A stretch of DNA of 64,000 nt from Gautieria morchelliformis (Eukaryota > Basidiomycota > Agaricomycetes > Gomphales > Gomphaceae), in the NCBI GenBank assembly GCA_015179125.1, contig WHVA01000123.1:181062-245061 (forward strand), read 5' to 3'. The notes beneath the pieces were generated by a model that did not search any database, had not been told where the DNA came from, and worked only from the letters and a program-made list of their open reading frames with translations. A program made the position numbers and the translations under genes. Each line of letters opens with the position of its first letter. Position 1 is the stretch's first letter. Positions 10,302 to 21,646 of this stretch are shown here, in pieces.

Positions 10302-13300
10302 TCAAGGAGCTCTAAGTAATACATCTTTATATACAATGTTGGTTGTGTCCAAACCCTCCTCAAGCAAGACCTTCACTCTGTTCCAGTTGGTCCCTCTTGA
10401 TACACCAACATACAACTGACCATGTCCAAACACTGGATATCTCAGGTCCAGCCCAACCGTACCCAAAGACTGTCCCTGAGACTTGTTGATAGTCATTGCA
10501 AATGCCAAACGCACTGGAAACTGCCTCCTTTGCAGCACAAATGGCAACTCTCCCTCTGATGGCTTAATGATGATCCTGGGGATGAAAGCAATATTGCCTG
10601 CACGTGGACCTGAGATGATCCTGACCTCCAACACTCTAATGCTTATCCTCACCAACCGCAACCTTGTCCCATTGCATAGTCCTTGCTTCTGATCCAAATT
10701 GCGCAACAGCATCAGAGGCACTCCAGGCTTGACTTCCAAGCGAGCAGGAGGAAGACAGCCCATCTCTATGGAATTCAGATACTCCACAGGATACCGATCT
10801 ATATCGTCGGATTCTTCAATGGAATTTGCGCAGTGCAAGACCTGAGCATCACCTGGAAACTCCCTAAACACCATGGAATTGATCTCATTGACCTCAGTGT
10901 TTCTGGCACAGAGGATGGCACGCTCCAGAAAGTAATTATCCTGGGCAGGGACTTGATTGCCAATGCCAGGGTATATTTCCTGGATCAGATCTTCAATTCC
11001 AGGGCCACACACCATGTGAGGAGGCAGTGAGAACGTATGATCTAGTGGGAGATCCTTTCCCTGGCCCACATTCTGCAGCCATTCTGCAAACCTGGCTCTG
11101 TCAGGGTCATTTCTCACCCGCATGTTCTCTGTCAGATGGAGGACCCTGATCTTTGGCCACAGATATGACTTCTGAAGGGTAGCTCCCACGATATCCTCCT
11201 TGGAGCCTTTAGGGACAATTGGGAGAGTCTGCTGAAAGTCACCTCCAAAGGCGACTGTGATGCCACCAAAGGGTCTGTCAGGCTGGTCAAGGAAATCCCT
11301 CAGTGTCTTGTCAATGGCCTCTATGGCATGGCGATGCTGCATTGCAGCCTCATCCCAGATGAGGAGACTGGCCTGTCTCAGCATGTCAGCCTTGTCAGAG
11401 TTCTTTGTGATGAAGGAGAGAGAGCGCTCATGGACAGGAATGGGAATTCCAAGCATGCTATGAGAGGTTGTACCCTTAGTCAGGATAAGGGCAGCCATTG
11501 CAGATGAGGCTACTGCAATCACAATGAGGCTCTCCGCTCTACAGGAGTGGATTAGAGTGTTCCATGTGAATGATTTCCCAGCACCACCTGAGCCAGTGAC
11601 AAAAAACATTTGTCCATCAGGTTTCCCATGAGCATCTCTGGTCAGTGCCGACCGTAATATCTGATCATGCGCAGACCTTTGCCCCTCATTCAGCCTGGGA
11701 ACCTCCTCATCAGCTATGTCCCTCTCTGCAACAGGGTCATAGTCCCTCTGCTCAGCTATGAACCTGTTTCCAATGAGGGCCTCCCACTCGCCTGCCACCC
11801 GAGGCATATCATCAAAGCTGCTCAAGGACATTCCACCCTGCTGGAGGATTTTTTCCAAGAGAAAGAGGCCAAAATCATAAACCTGATCGTCCTGTGGATT
11901 CTGCATACCATGTCTGATTTGGAGCTGATGTCTGAGATCATCACATATGTGCTCCCTGAAGCCATCCCATAATCTGCCGGGGCCCGATGGATTGCAATGG
12001 CCAAGGATGGTGGCAAAGAGATGTCTGAGCTGAGCACCTGTTTTCATGCCACTGGCTTCCTGGAGACACAACCTCAACTCCTGATCATCATCCAGAAGTC
12101 CCCTTGCACGACAGGCCTCCTTGTAAGTAGCATATTGTATGCCATCCACCGACCTAAGCTCCTCAAAGGATCTAGCCCCCTTGACCACTGTGAGGAGAGT
12201 GCGCACAAAAAATCTCTCTCCTGATTTAGGGTTTGCAAAGTGAAGGCGACCGATGCTAAAACTTCTTTGGCGTGGTGTCCATACCTTTTCCTGTGCTTGC
12301 CAGGTAAAATGCTCAGGAAACTCCACATAGAGCAGATCACGTGCTTCAGGGTAGATATCATTGGCCTCAAAGTAAGCCATGAGCGGTGTCTTTTTCGCCT
12401 CAGCCCTTTCCAGGATGTTGTCCACATCCTGGTTGGGATCAAAGATGATTGTGTGATGGTCCTTTTCATGGACTGGCAGTGCCATGACTGCAGGCACCTG
12501 GGTGTGGATTTCCCGCTCCAGCAACCTCCAACAGGCCTCATGAGCACTGACATAGCGAGCGTCCAGGTACTGCTTAATTTCATCCTGGGTGCGACCAAAC
12601 TCCATGGTGGTCCGATCATGGCCCTTGTAGAGATACTTGTGGATATACTTGATACACCTCACATTGATGGTGAGTTCAGGGTTGATGTGACACCAGAATT
12701 TGAGCAAGAGCAGAGCAGAGTATGGCACAACCCATCTGTTGTCCACCATGTCACCTCTGACATTGTGCAGCCTTCCATCATTGCGACGACGATATTTTGG
12801 ATATCCATCCTCATTCAGACTGGTTTCCTCACAGAATGGCTTTGGGAAGTTTTTCTTGCACTTGCCATTTTCCATGCAGGGTGCGTTTGGTTTCATTTCT
12901 CCACAGGGACCATGTGTCATCAGCTCACAGACCAACCGGTAGAGGACAGGATGAGTCTCTGGATCAGGGAACTCTGCCGAAATCATTGAATCCACCTCAT
13001 GTGGATGTCTGATCTTGGAATCTCTTTCAAACCAGATAAGAATATGCATGTGTGGGAGTCCCCTTTTCTGGAATTCAATGGTGTGCACGCGAGCGACGGT
13101 TTCCCCAAAAATCTTTTCCTTGACGATCAAGTCAATGAGGTATTTCTTTTTGAGCTGGAACACCCGCGACACCAGGTCAGGCCTGTCCTGAGGAGTTTGT
13201 CCGGGCAACAATGCATCCAATACCTCCTGCCAGTTGGGATTGGCAGTCATGGTAATAAAGAGATCTGCCACACCATACTTCCTTGAAATGGCCAGAGAGT

Positions 13301-15302
13301 TCTGCAGGTTTTCCTGCATGTCCCGTGTCCCCCCCTGAAATGTGGCAGGCAGAATGGATCTTATGCCCAAGTTGTTTGGATCTCTGTCATTGTCATTGCG
13401 ATGAAAGGCATCCATCATCTGGTTATACATCTCAGCACGGAGAGTGTGTTGATTTGTCCTGATCCACCACAGCCTGCTTTGCTCTGCAGCAGCCCAAGAG
13501 TCTACAATGTACTGCTGGAATAATTTGCCAGCGCGCAGGAGTGTTGTAGGTTCTTCTGTTCTCTGGAAGAGACGATAGGAATGGAACTGAATTTGGGTGA
13601 CATGCCCACTTCGCTCACGCCCGTCTGGTAATTGGCGATAGCGAATACCAGGTTGCCACCCCAACTCTCCCCTGGGAAAGAGCAAGACATAGTGAAGAGA
13701 GGCATAGTTTGGATTCATATCGGATACCCTTCGAAAGCGTCCACCTTTGAGCTGGACAATAACATCCCTAGGTTCAGGGTTGATGCCATCTCCAGGAAGA
13801 ACCACCGCAATCTCATCCGCAGTAGGGATATTATACCTCCTAGGATCCCTGTGTTCCCTGTATGTGAGCCTAGCCCGGATCTCACCATTCTGTCCCTGAG
13901 CTCTGAGCCTCTCAGCCGCTTGTCTATATATGGGAACATGAGGATTGCATAAGAGGAGCATTTCCTGCAAGTCTCCCATGATAGTTGGAGACAGACCTGG
14001 GTTACGCGTGTTCCTCTGTGCCAAAGCCAATGCTAGATCATATATATAAAGTTGGGCATACTGTATCCGCCTCCCAGGGTTAGGGATGAGAGAGCCATGA
14101 ATATGATACAGTTCGCCCTGCAGCTTGAGGACATATGGACCACGACCCTCCCGAAGCAAATCTAGATCAAAGTCGGCTCCCAAGGAAGTGAATGCAAATG
14201 CAGCATTGTACTGCCTGATGTTCTTGCGAAACTGTTTGGCCTCAGGGTCCTGGCCCTCTAAGAGCCGTCTCAATGGCTGAGGGAGCACTGGCAGCTCTGG
14301 AAGCTGCACCTTTCCTTCCATACAGCAATCACCAAATCTGGGCCGCCGATTTGAGGATCTCTGCAGGCGTTCTGCCATCCAGTGTAATGCTCCACAGTCA
14401 GGGCAGGGAATAACCATGGGACCCAGATCATGACGCTGCACATCTGCCTCAATTATTCTAGAGCGACCAAGTGGAACAGGAGGAGGAGGTCACTGAGGAC
14501 GCTGCTGAGGTACAGGGAGTGGCTGAGGAGGCCGAGGAGGTGCAGGGAGTGGCTGAAGAGGCTGTGGAGGTGCAGGGAGTGGCTGAGGAGGCTGAGGAGG
14601 AGCAGGGAGTGGCTGAGGAGGCTGAGGAGGTGCAGGGTGTGGCAGAAGAGGCTGTGGAGGTGCAGGGAGTGGCAGAGGAGGCTGAGGAGGTGCAGGGAGT
14701 GGCCGAGGAGGCTGAGGAGGTGCAGGGAGTCGCTGAAGAGGCCGCAGAAGCGCAGGGAGTAGCGGAGGCATTGGTCTTATTGCATTGGCCTGAGCACGCA
14801 ATGCTGCCACTCCTGCAGAACCTACTACAGGAGGATTAGCTGCCTGTCTACCTCTTCCCAATTGCTGCAATATAGCAGACTGCTCAGCAGCCTGAGCACG
14901 CAACTGTGCAATTCCTGCAGAACCAACCACAGGAAGATTGGGAGGTGGCTGTATAGGCGCCTGCCTGTATCTTCTCACGGGCTGTGCTGCTGGGATTGCT
15001 GCTAACTGAGCACGAAGGGCTGCCACCTGCTGTCCAGGACTGGGATCAGGAGGACGTAATGGCCTTGCAGCAGGTTGTTGAAAAGGATCAGCCGCATTGC
15101 TTCTAGGAGGAGGGTGAGGGATGGCAAAAGGAGGTGGTGGAGGGGGTGGCTGGTTCCGAGCTCTGGCAGCAGCCACAGCAAGGGCACGCGCTCTCCGATC
15201 AGTAGGCGACGTCATACGACCCTCCTGCTCCTCCCTCGCCCTTTCACGCTCCTGCTGACGATTTCTCTCTGGAGTAGATGGATCCCTGAGAAATGCAGGC
15301 AT
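10302..15302 (-). pseudogene. Helitron Rep-helicase (RepHel), one in-frame stop
   Basis: Replication initiator-helicase that nicks, unwinds and re-joins Helitron DNA. The frame runs from Met at 15302 to 10302 (1667 codons) with a single internal TGA at 14492-14490. The downstream piece can restart at Met 14441 and would give 1379 aa. Residue numbers below refer to that piece. The HUH motif GLPHMHILIWF is near 463. The tyrosine motif KYIHKYLYKGHD is near 600. The Pif1-like SF1 helicase has Walker A GSGGAGKS near 952, Walker B LLIWDEAA near 1028, FGGDFQQTLP, and the last motif [10 protein letters not shown] near 1318. The N-terminal 271 residues are Pro/Gln/Ala-rich and partly repetitive. The related H4 copy has CGA at the stop position, so the stop is probably a CpG C-to-T change. 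All catalytic motifs survive, so function from the internal Met is possible. Confidence 0.85.
14493..14765 (-). repeat. 30-bp VNTR in the RepHel N-terminus
   Basis: About eight 30-bp units coding for LPAPPQPPQP-like decapeptides. The H4 copy has about five units, so the array varies in length between copies. Confidence 0.75.
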
Positions 15303-16166
15303 AAGCTTAGAGGAACAATCAAGCTACCCCACTTCAACTTACATTTGCAAGCAGATGCTGTTGTTGTTAATTTTTCTTGGGCAAAGTCAGGGGAATTTAT
15401 TAATTTCTAATTAAATAAATGTCAGACAGCTCACACCAGACCACAGAGAAATACATACATACCAAGGAAGGGATGGGGAGTCTGTTTGTTAGGCAAAGTC
15501 AAGGGAATTTAATAATTTCTATTTAAAAGAAAAAAAAAAACTGTCAGATGGCTCACACCAGACCACAGAGAAATATATGTACCAAGGAAGGGATGGGGAA
15601 TTTTTTTGATGAAAATATCCAAGTCTTCTTCGGCTATCCAACTGGAATAATTCTTCCAGTAAAAGGTCCTGGTCCTGGTCCTGGTCCTGGGGAGATGTCT
15701 TCTTCAGCCACCAGTAGTGCAAGTCAACACTGAAAGAACTGCAATGCAATTGTGGCTCCCTCTAAGGCAGCCTGGGATGACTACCTGGCTCCTTAGCAGA
15801 GAAAAAGCTGCCCCAATGAAGGGGTCAACCCCAATAGTTCACTGCAGAGACCTCCCTGGGAAGAGATCTTTTGTGTACTACACTATATAGGCTATCTATT
15901 AATTCAGTCTCACGCAATTTTTATTCTATCTAGTAGTGGGCAGAGAGGAGAGGAGAGGAGGGTGGTGGTGGAGTGCGCAAAGCGGCTGGCTGCGCAGTGA
16001 TCTGCCAGTGCAGCGCTGCTTTGAGCGCCTGAGCCGGCAGACCGGCGTAAACCGCTCGCACGCTCCAGAACGCTGCGCAGCGCTGGAGCCGGCAGAGTGG
16101 CGCAAACCGCCGGTAGGGCCCAGGGGCTCGCGGCTGCGCCGCTCGCGCGCTCCGCTGACAAACTGA

Positions 16167-16183
16167 TGACCAAGCATTGGTCA
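16167..16183. repeat. 5' subterminal palindrome of Helitron H1
   Basis: TGACCAA-GCA-TTGGTCA, 7-bp arms, about 20-40 bp inside the 5' end. Also present in H3 but not in H2 or H4. Confidence 0.6.
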
Positions 16184-16240
16184 GCAGCGCCCACAACCCA
16201 CTGAGTGCGTTTAACTCTTAGATCTTAGACTAGGTGGATA

Positions 16241-16257
16241 CCCGCGCTTCGCGCGGG
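16241..16257 (-). other. Helitron H2 3' hairpin
   Basis: CCCGCGC-GAA-GCGCGGG on the minus strand, a perfect 7-bp stem, 7 nt before the terminal CTAG. Confidence 0.9.
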
Positions 16258-16572
16258 GGTGCAAGTCAAACGCCTCGGTAAGGTCAAACGCATCAGCAAG
16301 GTCAAACGCCTTGGGTAAATCAAACTTGGGATAAGTAAAACACATCTTATTGATTGAAGGTAGGTAATGTTATGACCATGCTGCTCGACCAACTCTGGTA
16401 CCTCCATGCCTCCTCTGGCTCTATTCCGCAATGTCCACACTTTGACCTTTTGATCCCCTTGTTCTTTACTATTCACATACTTCCCCTTTTGACTCTATTC
16501 ACCGGCCTTCCCTACTTGACCCTTAGCATAGCAAGTCCAGAGCATCAGGAGATCCATTTGTTCCACTATCAA

Positions 16573-17312
16573 TGTTACGACTGTTCCGCTCAACCATCTC
16601 TGCCATATCTGCATATCCTCCGCACCACCTCTGCACTGCCTCCGCACCACCTCCGACTCTATTCCACAACATCCGCACCATCTGCAACCCTCTACCTCGA
16701 CCCTTGTGATTTCAGTACCCCTGGCCACCTCCAGATACTGGCCCCCGTACTCGACCCTGAATACAGCAAGATACCATTTCCGTAATTCCGTTTCTTCCAA
16801 GGCCTATTGTACTTACTCGCCTTGTTCTTTGCCATTTTACTTACCCTACCCTGCACCCCCCTTGTCATCCCATTGTTCCGCATTAGTTACTTGCCCCGTA
16901 TGTCTATCTGATTCCTGCACTCTCCAGAATTTGCTTAGTACCATACCATTACCTGTTGCTTCAGCTCTTTGTATAAACCCCCCTCATGTATGTCTCCGTT
17001 CCTGCAATCAGATAATCAACTTCGATATGTGATTCCCTTCGCACTGTCTCCTGTTCTTAGCACAGTGAGTTTTGCTAGTCTTGTCTCCTTCCGCTCTCAA
17101 CCCTCTGTCCTCCGCCTCTTCCACCTCTTCCGACCTTTGTTCTCCAACCCTCAACCCTCGACTCTCAGTACTCTGTTCCTGACTTCTGCCTTCTCCGATA
17201 TCCGCAAGTCAATCCCGAAATACTTAGGACGGTAGTTCATCAGGGGCGCAACACATAAGTTGAAGCCGTTGTCCTTTCCAGTTCCGACCTCTGGGAATTC
17301 CAATACATAACA
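16573..17312 (+). mobile_element. Solo Ty3-type LTR inside Helitron H2
   Basis: Starts TGTTACGACTG and ends ATACATAACA. The right half closely parallels the 5' LTR of element 3 (57666-58326), including the segment AATTTGCTTAGTACCATA and a TATA-like GTATAAA. Flanks ATCAA and AACAA may be a mutated 5-bp target duplication. No internal retrotransposon sequence is attached, so it looks like an LTR-LTR recombination product. Confidence 0.65.
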
Positions 17313-17440
17313 AACAATTAGACCCACATTCCCCTTGTTCTTTTGCCTATTGATTGTTCTTAGTTCTACCCGGCACCCCCTTGTAGTTCCTCTTGTTTGG
17401 TATTAGTTACTTACTCCATTTATCCTAGTTACTTTTGCTT
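17313..17440 (+). repeat. Partial second LTR-like fragment
   Basis: The stretch CCCCCTTGTAGTTCC followed by GTATTAGTTACTTACTCC parallels an internal part of the adjacent LTR. It looks like a truncated second copy ending at the minisatellite. Confidence 0.35.
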
Positions 17441-17464
17441 GCACTGGAATTGCTTACCACGCAT

Positions 17465-17880
17465 AACATGCGTGTCCCCAAGCATAGCGTGTATGTCCCC
17501 ATGGATAGCATGCTTGTCCCCACGCATAACATGCGTGTCTCCACGCATAGCATGTGTGTCCCCATGCATAGCCTGTCTGTCCCCAAGGATAGTGTGTCCC
17601 CACATGTGGCATGCATGTCCCCAAGCATAGGGTGCATGTCCCCATGCATAAAATGTGTGTCTCCAAGCATAACATGTGTGTCACCATGCATAGCATGCAT
17701 GTCCCCAAGCATAGCGTGTGTGTCCCCATGCATAACATGTGTCTCCACACATAGCATGCATGTCCCCAAGCATAGCGTGCATGTCTCCACACATAACATG
17801 CATGTCTCCACGCATAACATGCGTGTCCCCATGCATAGTGTGTGTAGCATGCCCCTCAAGTATAGCATGTGTAGCATATC
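17465..17880. repeat. 21-bp minisatellite in Helitron H2
   Basis: About 20 diverged units of the type TGTCCCCACGCATAACATGC plus one base. Adjacent unit edges form small palindromes such as ATGCGTG...CACGCAT. The unit is a multiple of three, so long spurious ORFs open on both strands; none is treated as a gene. Confidence 0.85.
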
Positions 17881-18004
17881 CCCAAGGGCCTCAAAGTGAA
17901 GCAAGCAGAGGCTGTTACTACTTATTAACTTTTAGCAAGCTCAGGGACATGTATCAATATCTATTTTGTGACATATACAGACATAAATAAAATAGTCAAG
18001 GAAT

Positions 18005-18270
18005 CTATATTTAAGCAGCTCCTGTCATTAATTTTTAGCAAAGTCAGGATTATCTATTTTTCGAAAAAATGTCAAGAAAATGTCCAGTACATGTAAGCTG
18101 AAGCTGTTATTAATTTTAGCAAAGTTAGGATTATCTATTTTTCGAAAAATGTCAAGAAAATGCACTGTACATTTAACCTGGAGCTGTTGTCAATTTTCAC
18201 AAAGTCAGGATAATTTATTGATATCTATTTGCGAAAAAATGTCAAAAAAGCACAGTACATTGAAGCAGAA
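18005..18270. repeat. About 80-bp tandem repeats in Helitron H2
   Basis: At least three diverged copies of a unit containing AGCAAAGTCAGGATTATCTA, then TTTTTCGAAAAAATGTCAA, then a ...GTACAT...CTGAAGCTGTT segment. The same units occur in Helitron H3. Confidence 0.75.
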
Positions 18271-19212
18271 GCTGTTATTAATGCCCAGCCAAAGCCAGAG
18301 AAGCCCAGAGACTGACAGAGAAACCCAGAGCCCAGCCAAAGCCATAGTAAGCCAGCCACCAGTATAGCCAGAGAGGAGTGGCTGGTAAGTGGCTTTACAG
18401 TAAATAAAACAATAAAACAAACCACATTTAAAAGCAGAATCTCATTAATTTTAGAGGGAACTTATTGATGTCTATTTTCGAAAAAAACCTGAAAAATATT
18501 GATATTAAAATACTTTTTTTTCAGCAGTCTTTGGATTTTATTTAAATCTATTTTCGAAAAAAATCACAAAAATATAAAGCACATGTGAATGCAATATGAT
18601 AAAAAAAAAGGAACCAATAAAATTATAAACACAAATAAAATAAAATACATTGGAATGCATTAAAAAAGAGATATTACTTACCAATAGATAGCCAGCCAAG
18701 CCAATAGATAGTCAGCCAACCAAAGCCATAGACAGCCAGCCAGCTAAAGGAGGAGACAGCAGACAGAGCTGACAGCAGACAGCACCCAGATCAGACAGAG
18801 CACAGAGCTGACAGCGGACAGAGCAGACAGCGCAGAGCACAGAGCACAGGGCACAGAGCACATAGCGGACAGCAGACAGAGGAATCGCCGGTTGGGCAGG
18901 TTCCTGGCGTTATGTCCTTACCGTTCGGCCTTTATACCGTGCGCGCGTGTCGTGCACGGACCACACTCGCGTATGCGCGCTCTGGTCGCGAACGGGTCAC
19001 GTGACCACTGCGCAGCGTTCTCTCGCCGCTGCGCCGCTCGCCGCTGACCTAATTTGGAACGCAAACGGTCACGTGACCATGCTGCGCAGCGTTCTTGGCT
19101 CGCGGCTGCGCCGCTCGCGCGCTCCGCTGACAAACTGATGACCTAAAAGCTGACATAAGCTCGACGCCCACAACCCACCGAGCCGCTTTCACCTATAGGA
19201 ACTAGGTGGGTA

Positions 19213-19229
19213 CCCGCGCTTCGCGCGGG
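19213..19229 (-). other. Helitron H3 3' hairpin
   Basis: Perfect 7-bp stem CCCGCGC/GCGCGGG with a GAA loop on the minus strand, 7 nt before CTAG. Confidence 0.9.
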
Positions 19230-19289
19230 GGTGTAGGTCAAGCGCCTTGGTAAGGTCAAATGCATCAGCAAGGTCAAGTGCATTGGGGT

Positions 19290-19640
19290 AAATAGGATCA
19301 TGCAAAATATATCCCTGATCATATAGTATCATGAATCGTGTATGCACCCATGGAACAGCCGAACATGCAGAGCTCTCTCTCGACCTCTGGGATGGGCCTC
19401 CCAGCGACTCTAGACATGAAAGTGGTAATAGTCTTGACTGAATCATCAGAGATTATAAGATTGCGCCCATTGTCATAATCCACAGGTTTCAAAGCTTGTG
19501 CATTGTGAAATAGATCCAATAGTGATCTTGGGGATCATGAATTTTGACAATGTGGTTATATCGATATGCCAGCTGATCCTCCGGTGACACTCTCACAGAA
19601 TCAGAAACAATACCAAAATCAGAAATGGGGGAAGACCCAA
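19290..19640 (-). pseudogene. Possible captured gene fragment in Helitron H3
   Basis: Non-repetitive sequence with coding-like stretches in two minus-strand frames: one begins with LHFGSSPISDFGIVSDSVRV, the other carries LFHNAQALKPVDYDNGRNLI (about 19519-19460). A stop or frameshift separates them. No family was recognised. Helitrons are known to pick up host gene pieces, but this could equally be eroded transposon sequence. Confidence 0.3.
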
Positions 19641-19659
19641 AGTGCAGTTGGATAGCATG

Positions 19660-19880
19660 TCCTCACACATAACGTGTCCTCACAGGTAGCGTGTCCTCAC
19701 AGGTAGCGTGTCCACACACGTAACGTGTCCTCACAGGTAGCGTGTCCTCACACATAATGTGTCCTCACATGTAATGTGTCCCCACAGGTAGCGTGTCCTC
19801 ACACGTAACATGTCCTCACAGGTAACATGTCCTCACAGGTAACATGTCCTCACACGTAACATGTCCTCACACATATCAGG
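19660..19880. repeat. 17-bp minisatellite in Helitron H3
   Basis: About 12 units of GTGTCCTCACAGGTAGC type, varying to ACACGTAAC and ACATGTAAT. It resembles the 21-bp array of H2 but with a shorter unit. Confidence 0.85.
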
Positions 19881-19949
19881 GACATGTATCAGTATCTATT
19901 TTGTGACATATATAGACATAAATAAAATAGCAAAAGAAACCACATTTAA

Positions 19950-20290
19950 GCAGCTGTTGTCATTAATTTTAGCAAAGCCTGGATAATTTATTGATATCTA
20001 CCTTTTAAAAAAATGTCAAAAAATGTACAGTACATGTAACCTGAAGCTGGTATTAATTTTAGCAAAGTCAGGATAATTCATTGATATCTATATTTATTTT
20101 TCAAAAAAAGATAAAAAAAAAACACACTACATTAAAACAGAAGTTGTTATTAACTTGAGCAAAGAAGTTACTGAGATCCATTTCGAAAAAATGTCAAAAA
20201 AATGTACAGGATATTTAAGTGTTATTGAGGTTAGCAAGTTTTATTTATTGATGTCTATTTGCGAAAAAATATCGAAAAATTTAAAGGATA
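19950..20290. repeat. About 80-bp tandem repeats in Helitron H3 (first block)
   Basis: Diverged copies of the TTTTAGCAAAGTCAGGATAA / TCGAAAAAATGTCAA unit seen in H2. A second block follows at 20655-20900 after a short minisatellite stretch (20290-20490). Confidence 0.7.
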
Positions 20291-20654
20291 TGTAAGGTGT
20301 GTCCTCACACATGGCATGTCCTCACATGTAGTGTGTCCCCAAGTATAGTGTGCATAGCATATCCCTCAAGTATAGTGTGTGTAGCATGTCCCTTGTTTGT
20401 CCTCCGAGTATAGCTTGTCCCCCATGCGTAGTGCCCCATGAATAACATGCATCCCCCAAGTGTAGCATATCCCCAAGGGCCTCAAAGTGAAATTATTGTA
20501 TATGCAAGCAAAATAAGTGAATGACAGAGGGTTTACAATGAATATTAGAGATATAATTGCAAGCAGAGGCTTTTACTTATCATTAACTTTTAGCAAACTC
20601 AGGGACATGTATCAATATCTATTTTACAGACATAAATAAAATAGTAAAGGAAAC

Positions 20655-20900
20655 CATATTTAAGCAGCTGCTCATTAATTTTAGCAAAGTCAGGATTATA
20701 GGATTATCTATTTTTCGTGTCAAAAAACTGTCCAGTACATGTAAGCTGAAGCTGTTATTAATTTTAGCAAAGTTAGGATTATCTATTTTTCGAAATCTGT
20801 CAAAAAAATGCACTGTACATTTAAGCTGGAGCTGTTGTCAATTTGCATAAAGTCAGGATAATTTATTGACATATATCTGCGAAAAAATGTCAAAAAAGTA
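20655..20900. repeat. About 80-bp tandem repeats in Helitron H3 (second block)
   Basis: Three more copies of the same unit, followed to about 21170 by sequence nearly matching 18260-18540 of H2 (AGCCCAGAGACTGACAGA, CCAGCCACCAGTATAGCCAG). Confidence 0.7.
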
Positions 20901-21646
20901 CAGTACATTGAAGCAGAAGCTGTTATTAATGCCCAGCCAAAGCCAGAGAAGCCCAGAGACTGACAGACAAACCCAGAGCCCAACCAAAGCCATAGTAAGC
21001 CAGCCACCAGTATAGCCAGAGAGGAGTGGCTGGTAAGCAGCTTTACAGTAAATAAAACAATAAAACAAACCACATTTAAAAGCAGAATCTATTGTCATTG
21101 ATTTTAGAGGAAACTTATTGATGTCAATTTTCGAAAAAACCCTGAAAAATATTGATATTAAAATACATTTTTTTCAGCAGTCTTTGGATAGTTAAAAAAA
21201 CAATAAAATTACCACTACAAATAAAATAAAATACATGGCAATGCATAAAAAAAAACATATTACCTACCAATAGAGGGCCAGCCAAGCAATAGACAGGCAG
21301 CCAGCTAAAGGAGGAGACAGCAGACAGAGCACAGAGCAGAGAGCGGACAGAGCACAGAGCAGACAGAGCACAGAGCAGACAGCGGACAGAGGAATCGCCG
21401 GTGGGGCAGGTTCCTAGCGTTCCCTCCTTACCGTGCGGCCTTTATACCGCGCGCGCGTCGTGCACGGACCATGCTCATACGCTGTCGCGAACGGGTCACG
21501 TGACCGCTGACCAGCGTTCATGCTCGCGGCTGCGCCGCTCGCGGCTGACCTAAAGAGAGAGCCCTGGAGCCGGCAGACCGGCGTAAACCGGTGATAGGGC
21601 CAGGGGCTCACGGCTGCGCCGCTCGCGCGCTCCGCTGACAAACTGG

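Larger units (their letters stand above)
10118..16222 (-). mobile_element. Helitron H1, autonomous, subfamily A
   Basis: Rolling-circle transposon read on the minus strand. The 3' end is CTAG at 10118-10121, preceded by a subterminal hairpin (10129-10145), with T as the next base. The 5' end is best placed at 16222: TCTAAGAGTTAAACGC followed by the core TCAGTGGGTTGTGGGCG (from 16204), with A just upstream. This gives the canonical A-[TC...CTAG]-T insertion. It encodes a Rep-helicase broken by one stop. A GC-rich 5' subterminal block (15936-16190) carries a palindrome. The 5' region has four copies of GGTCCT (15665-15688), also present in H4. Length is about 6.1 kb, nearly that of H4. The exact 5' base is uncertain by about 18 nt. 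Confidence 0.8.
16230..19200 (-). mobile_element. Helitron H2, non-autonomous, subfamily B
   Basis: The 3' CTAG is at 16230-16233 with a perfect hairpin at 16241-16257. The 5' core TCGGTGGGTTGTGGGCG starts at 19181; shared sequence with H4 extends to TCCTAT at 19200, the likely true start. The 3' terminal sequence (GGTGGATACC, GTGCAAGTCAAACGCC) matches H4, not H1 or H3. No Rep-helicase is present. The interior holds a solo Ty3 LTR, a 21-bp minisatellite and roughly 80-bp tandem repeats. A 7-bp spacer TCTAAGA (16223-16229) separates it from H1 and copies the first 7 nt of H1. Confidence 0.75.

Noticed and set aside
14430-14839. Plus-strand acidic repeat ORFs (EEAEEVQGVA type) at H1, and the like at 26008-26441
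   Set aside because: They are antisense to the Pro-rich N-terminus of the Helitron Rep-helicase.
17425-17904. Cys/Met/His-rich ORFs of 112-159 codons on both strands
   Set aside because: They read through a 21-bp minisatellite, which keeps frames open on both strands without coding.
17465-19880. Could the regular short repeats be a CRISPR array?
   Set aside because: Units are adjacent without unique spacers, vary in sequence, and the host is a eukaryote.
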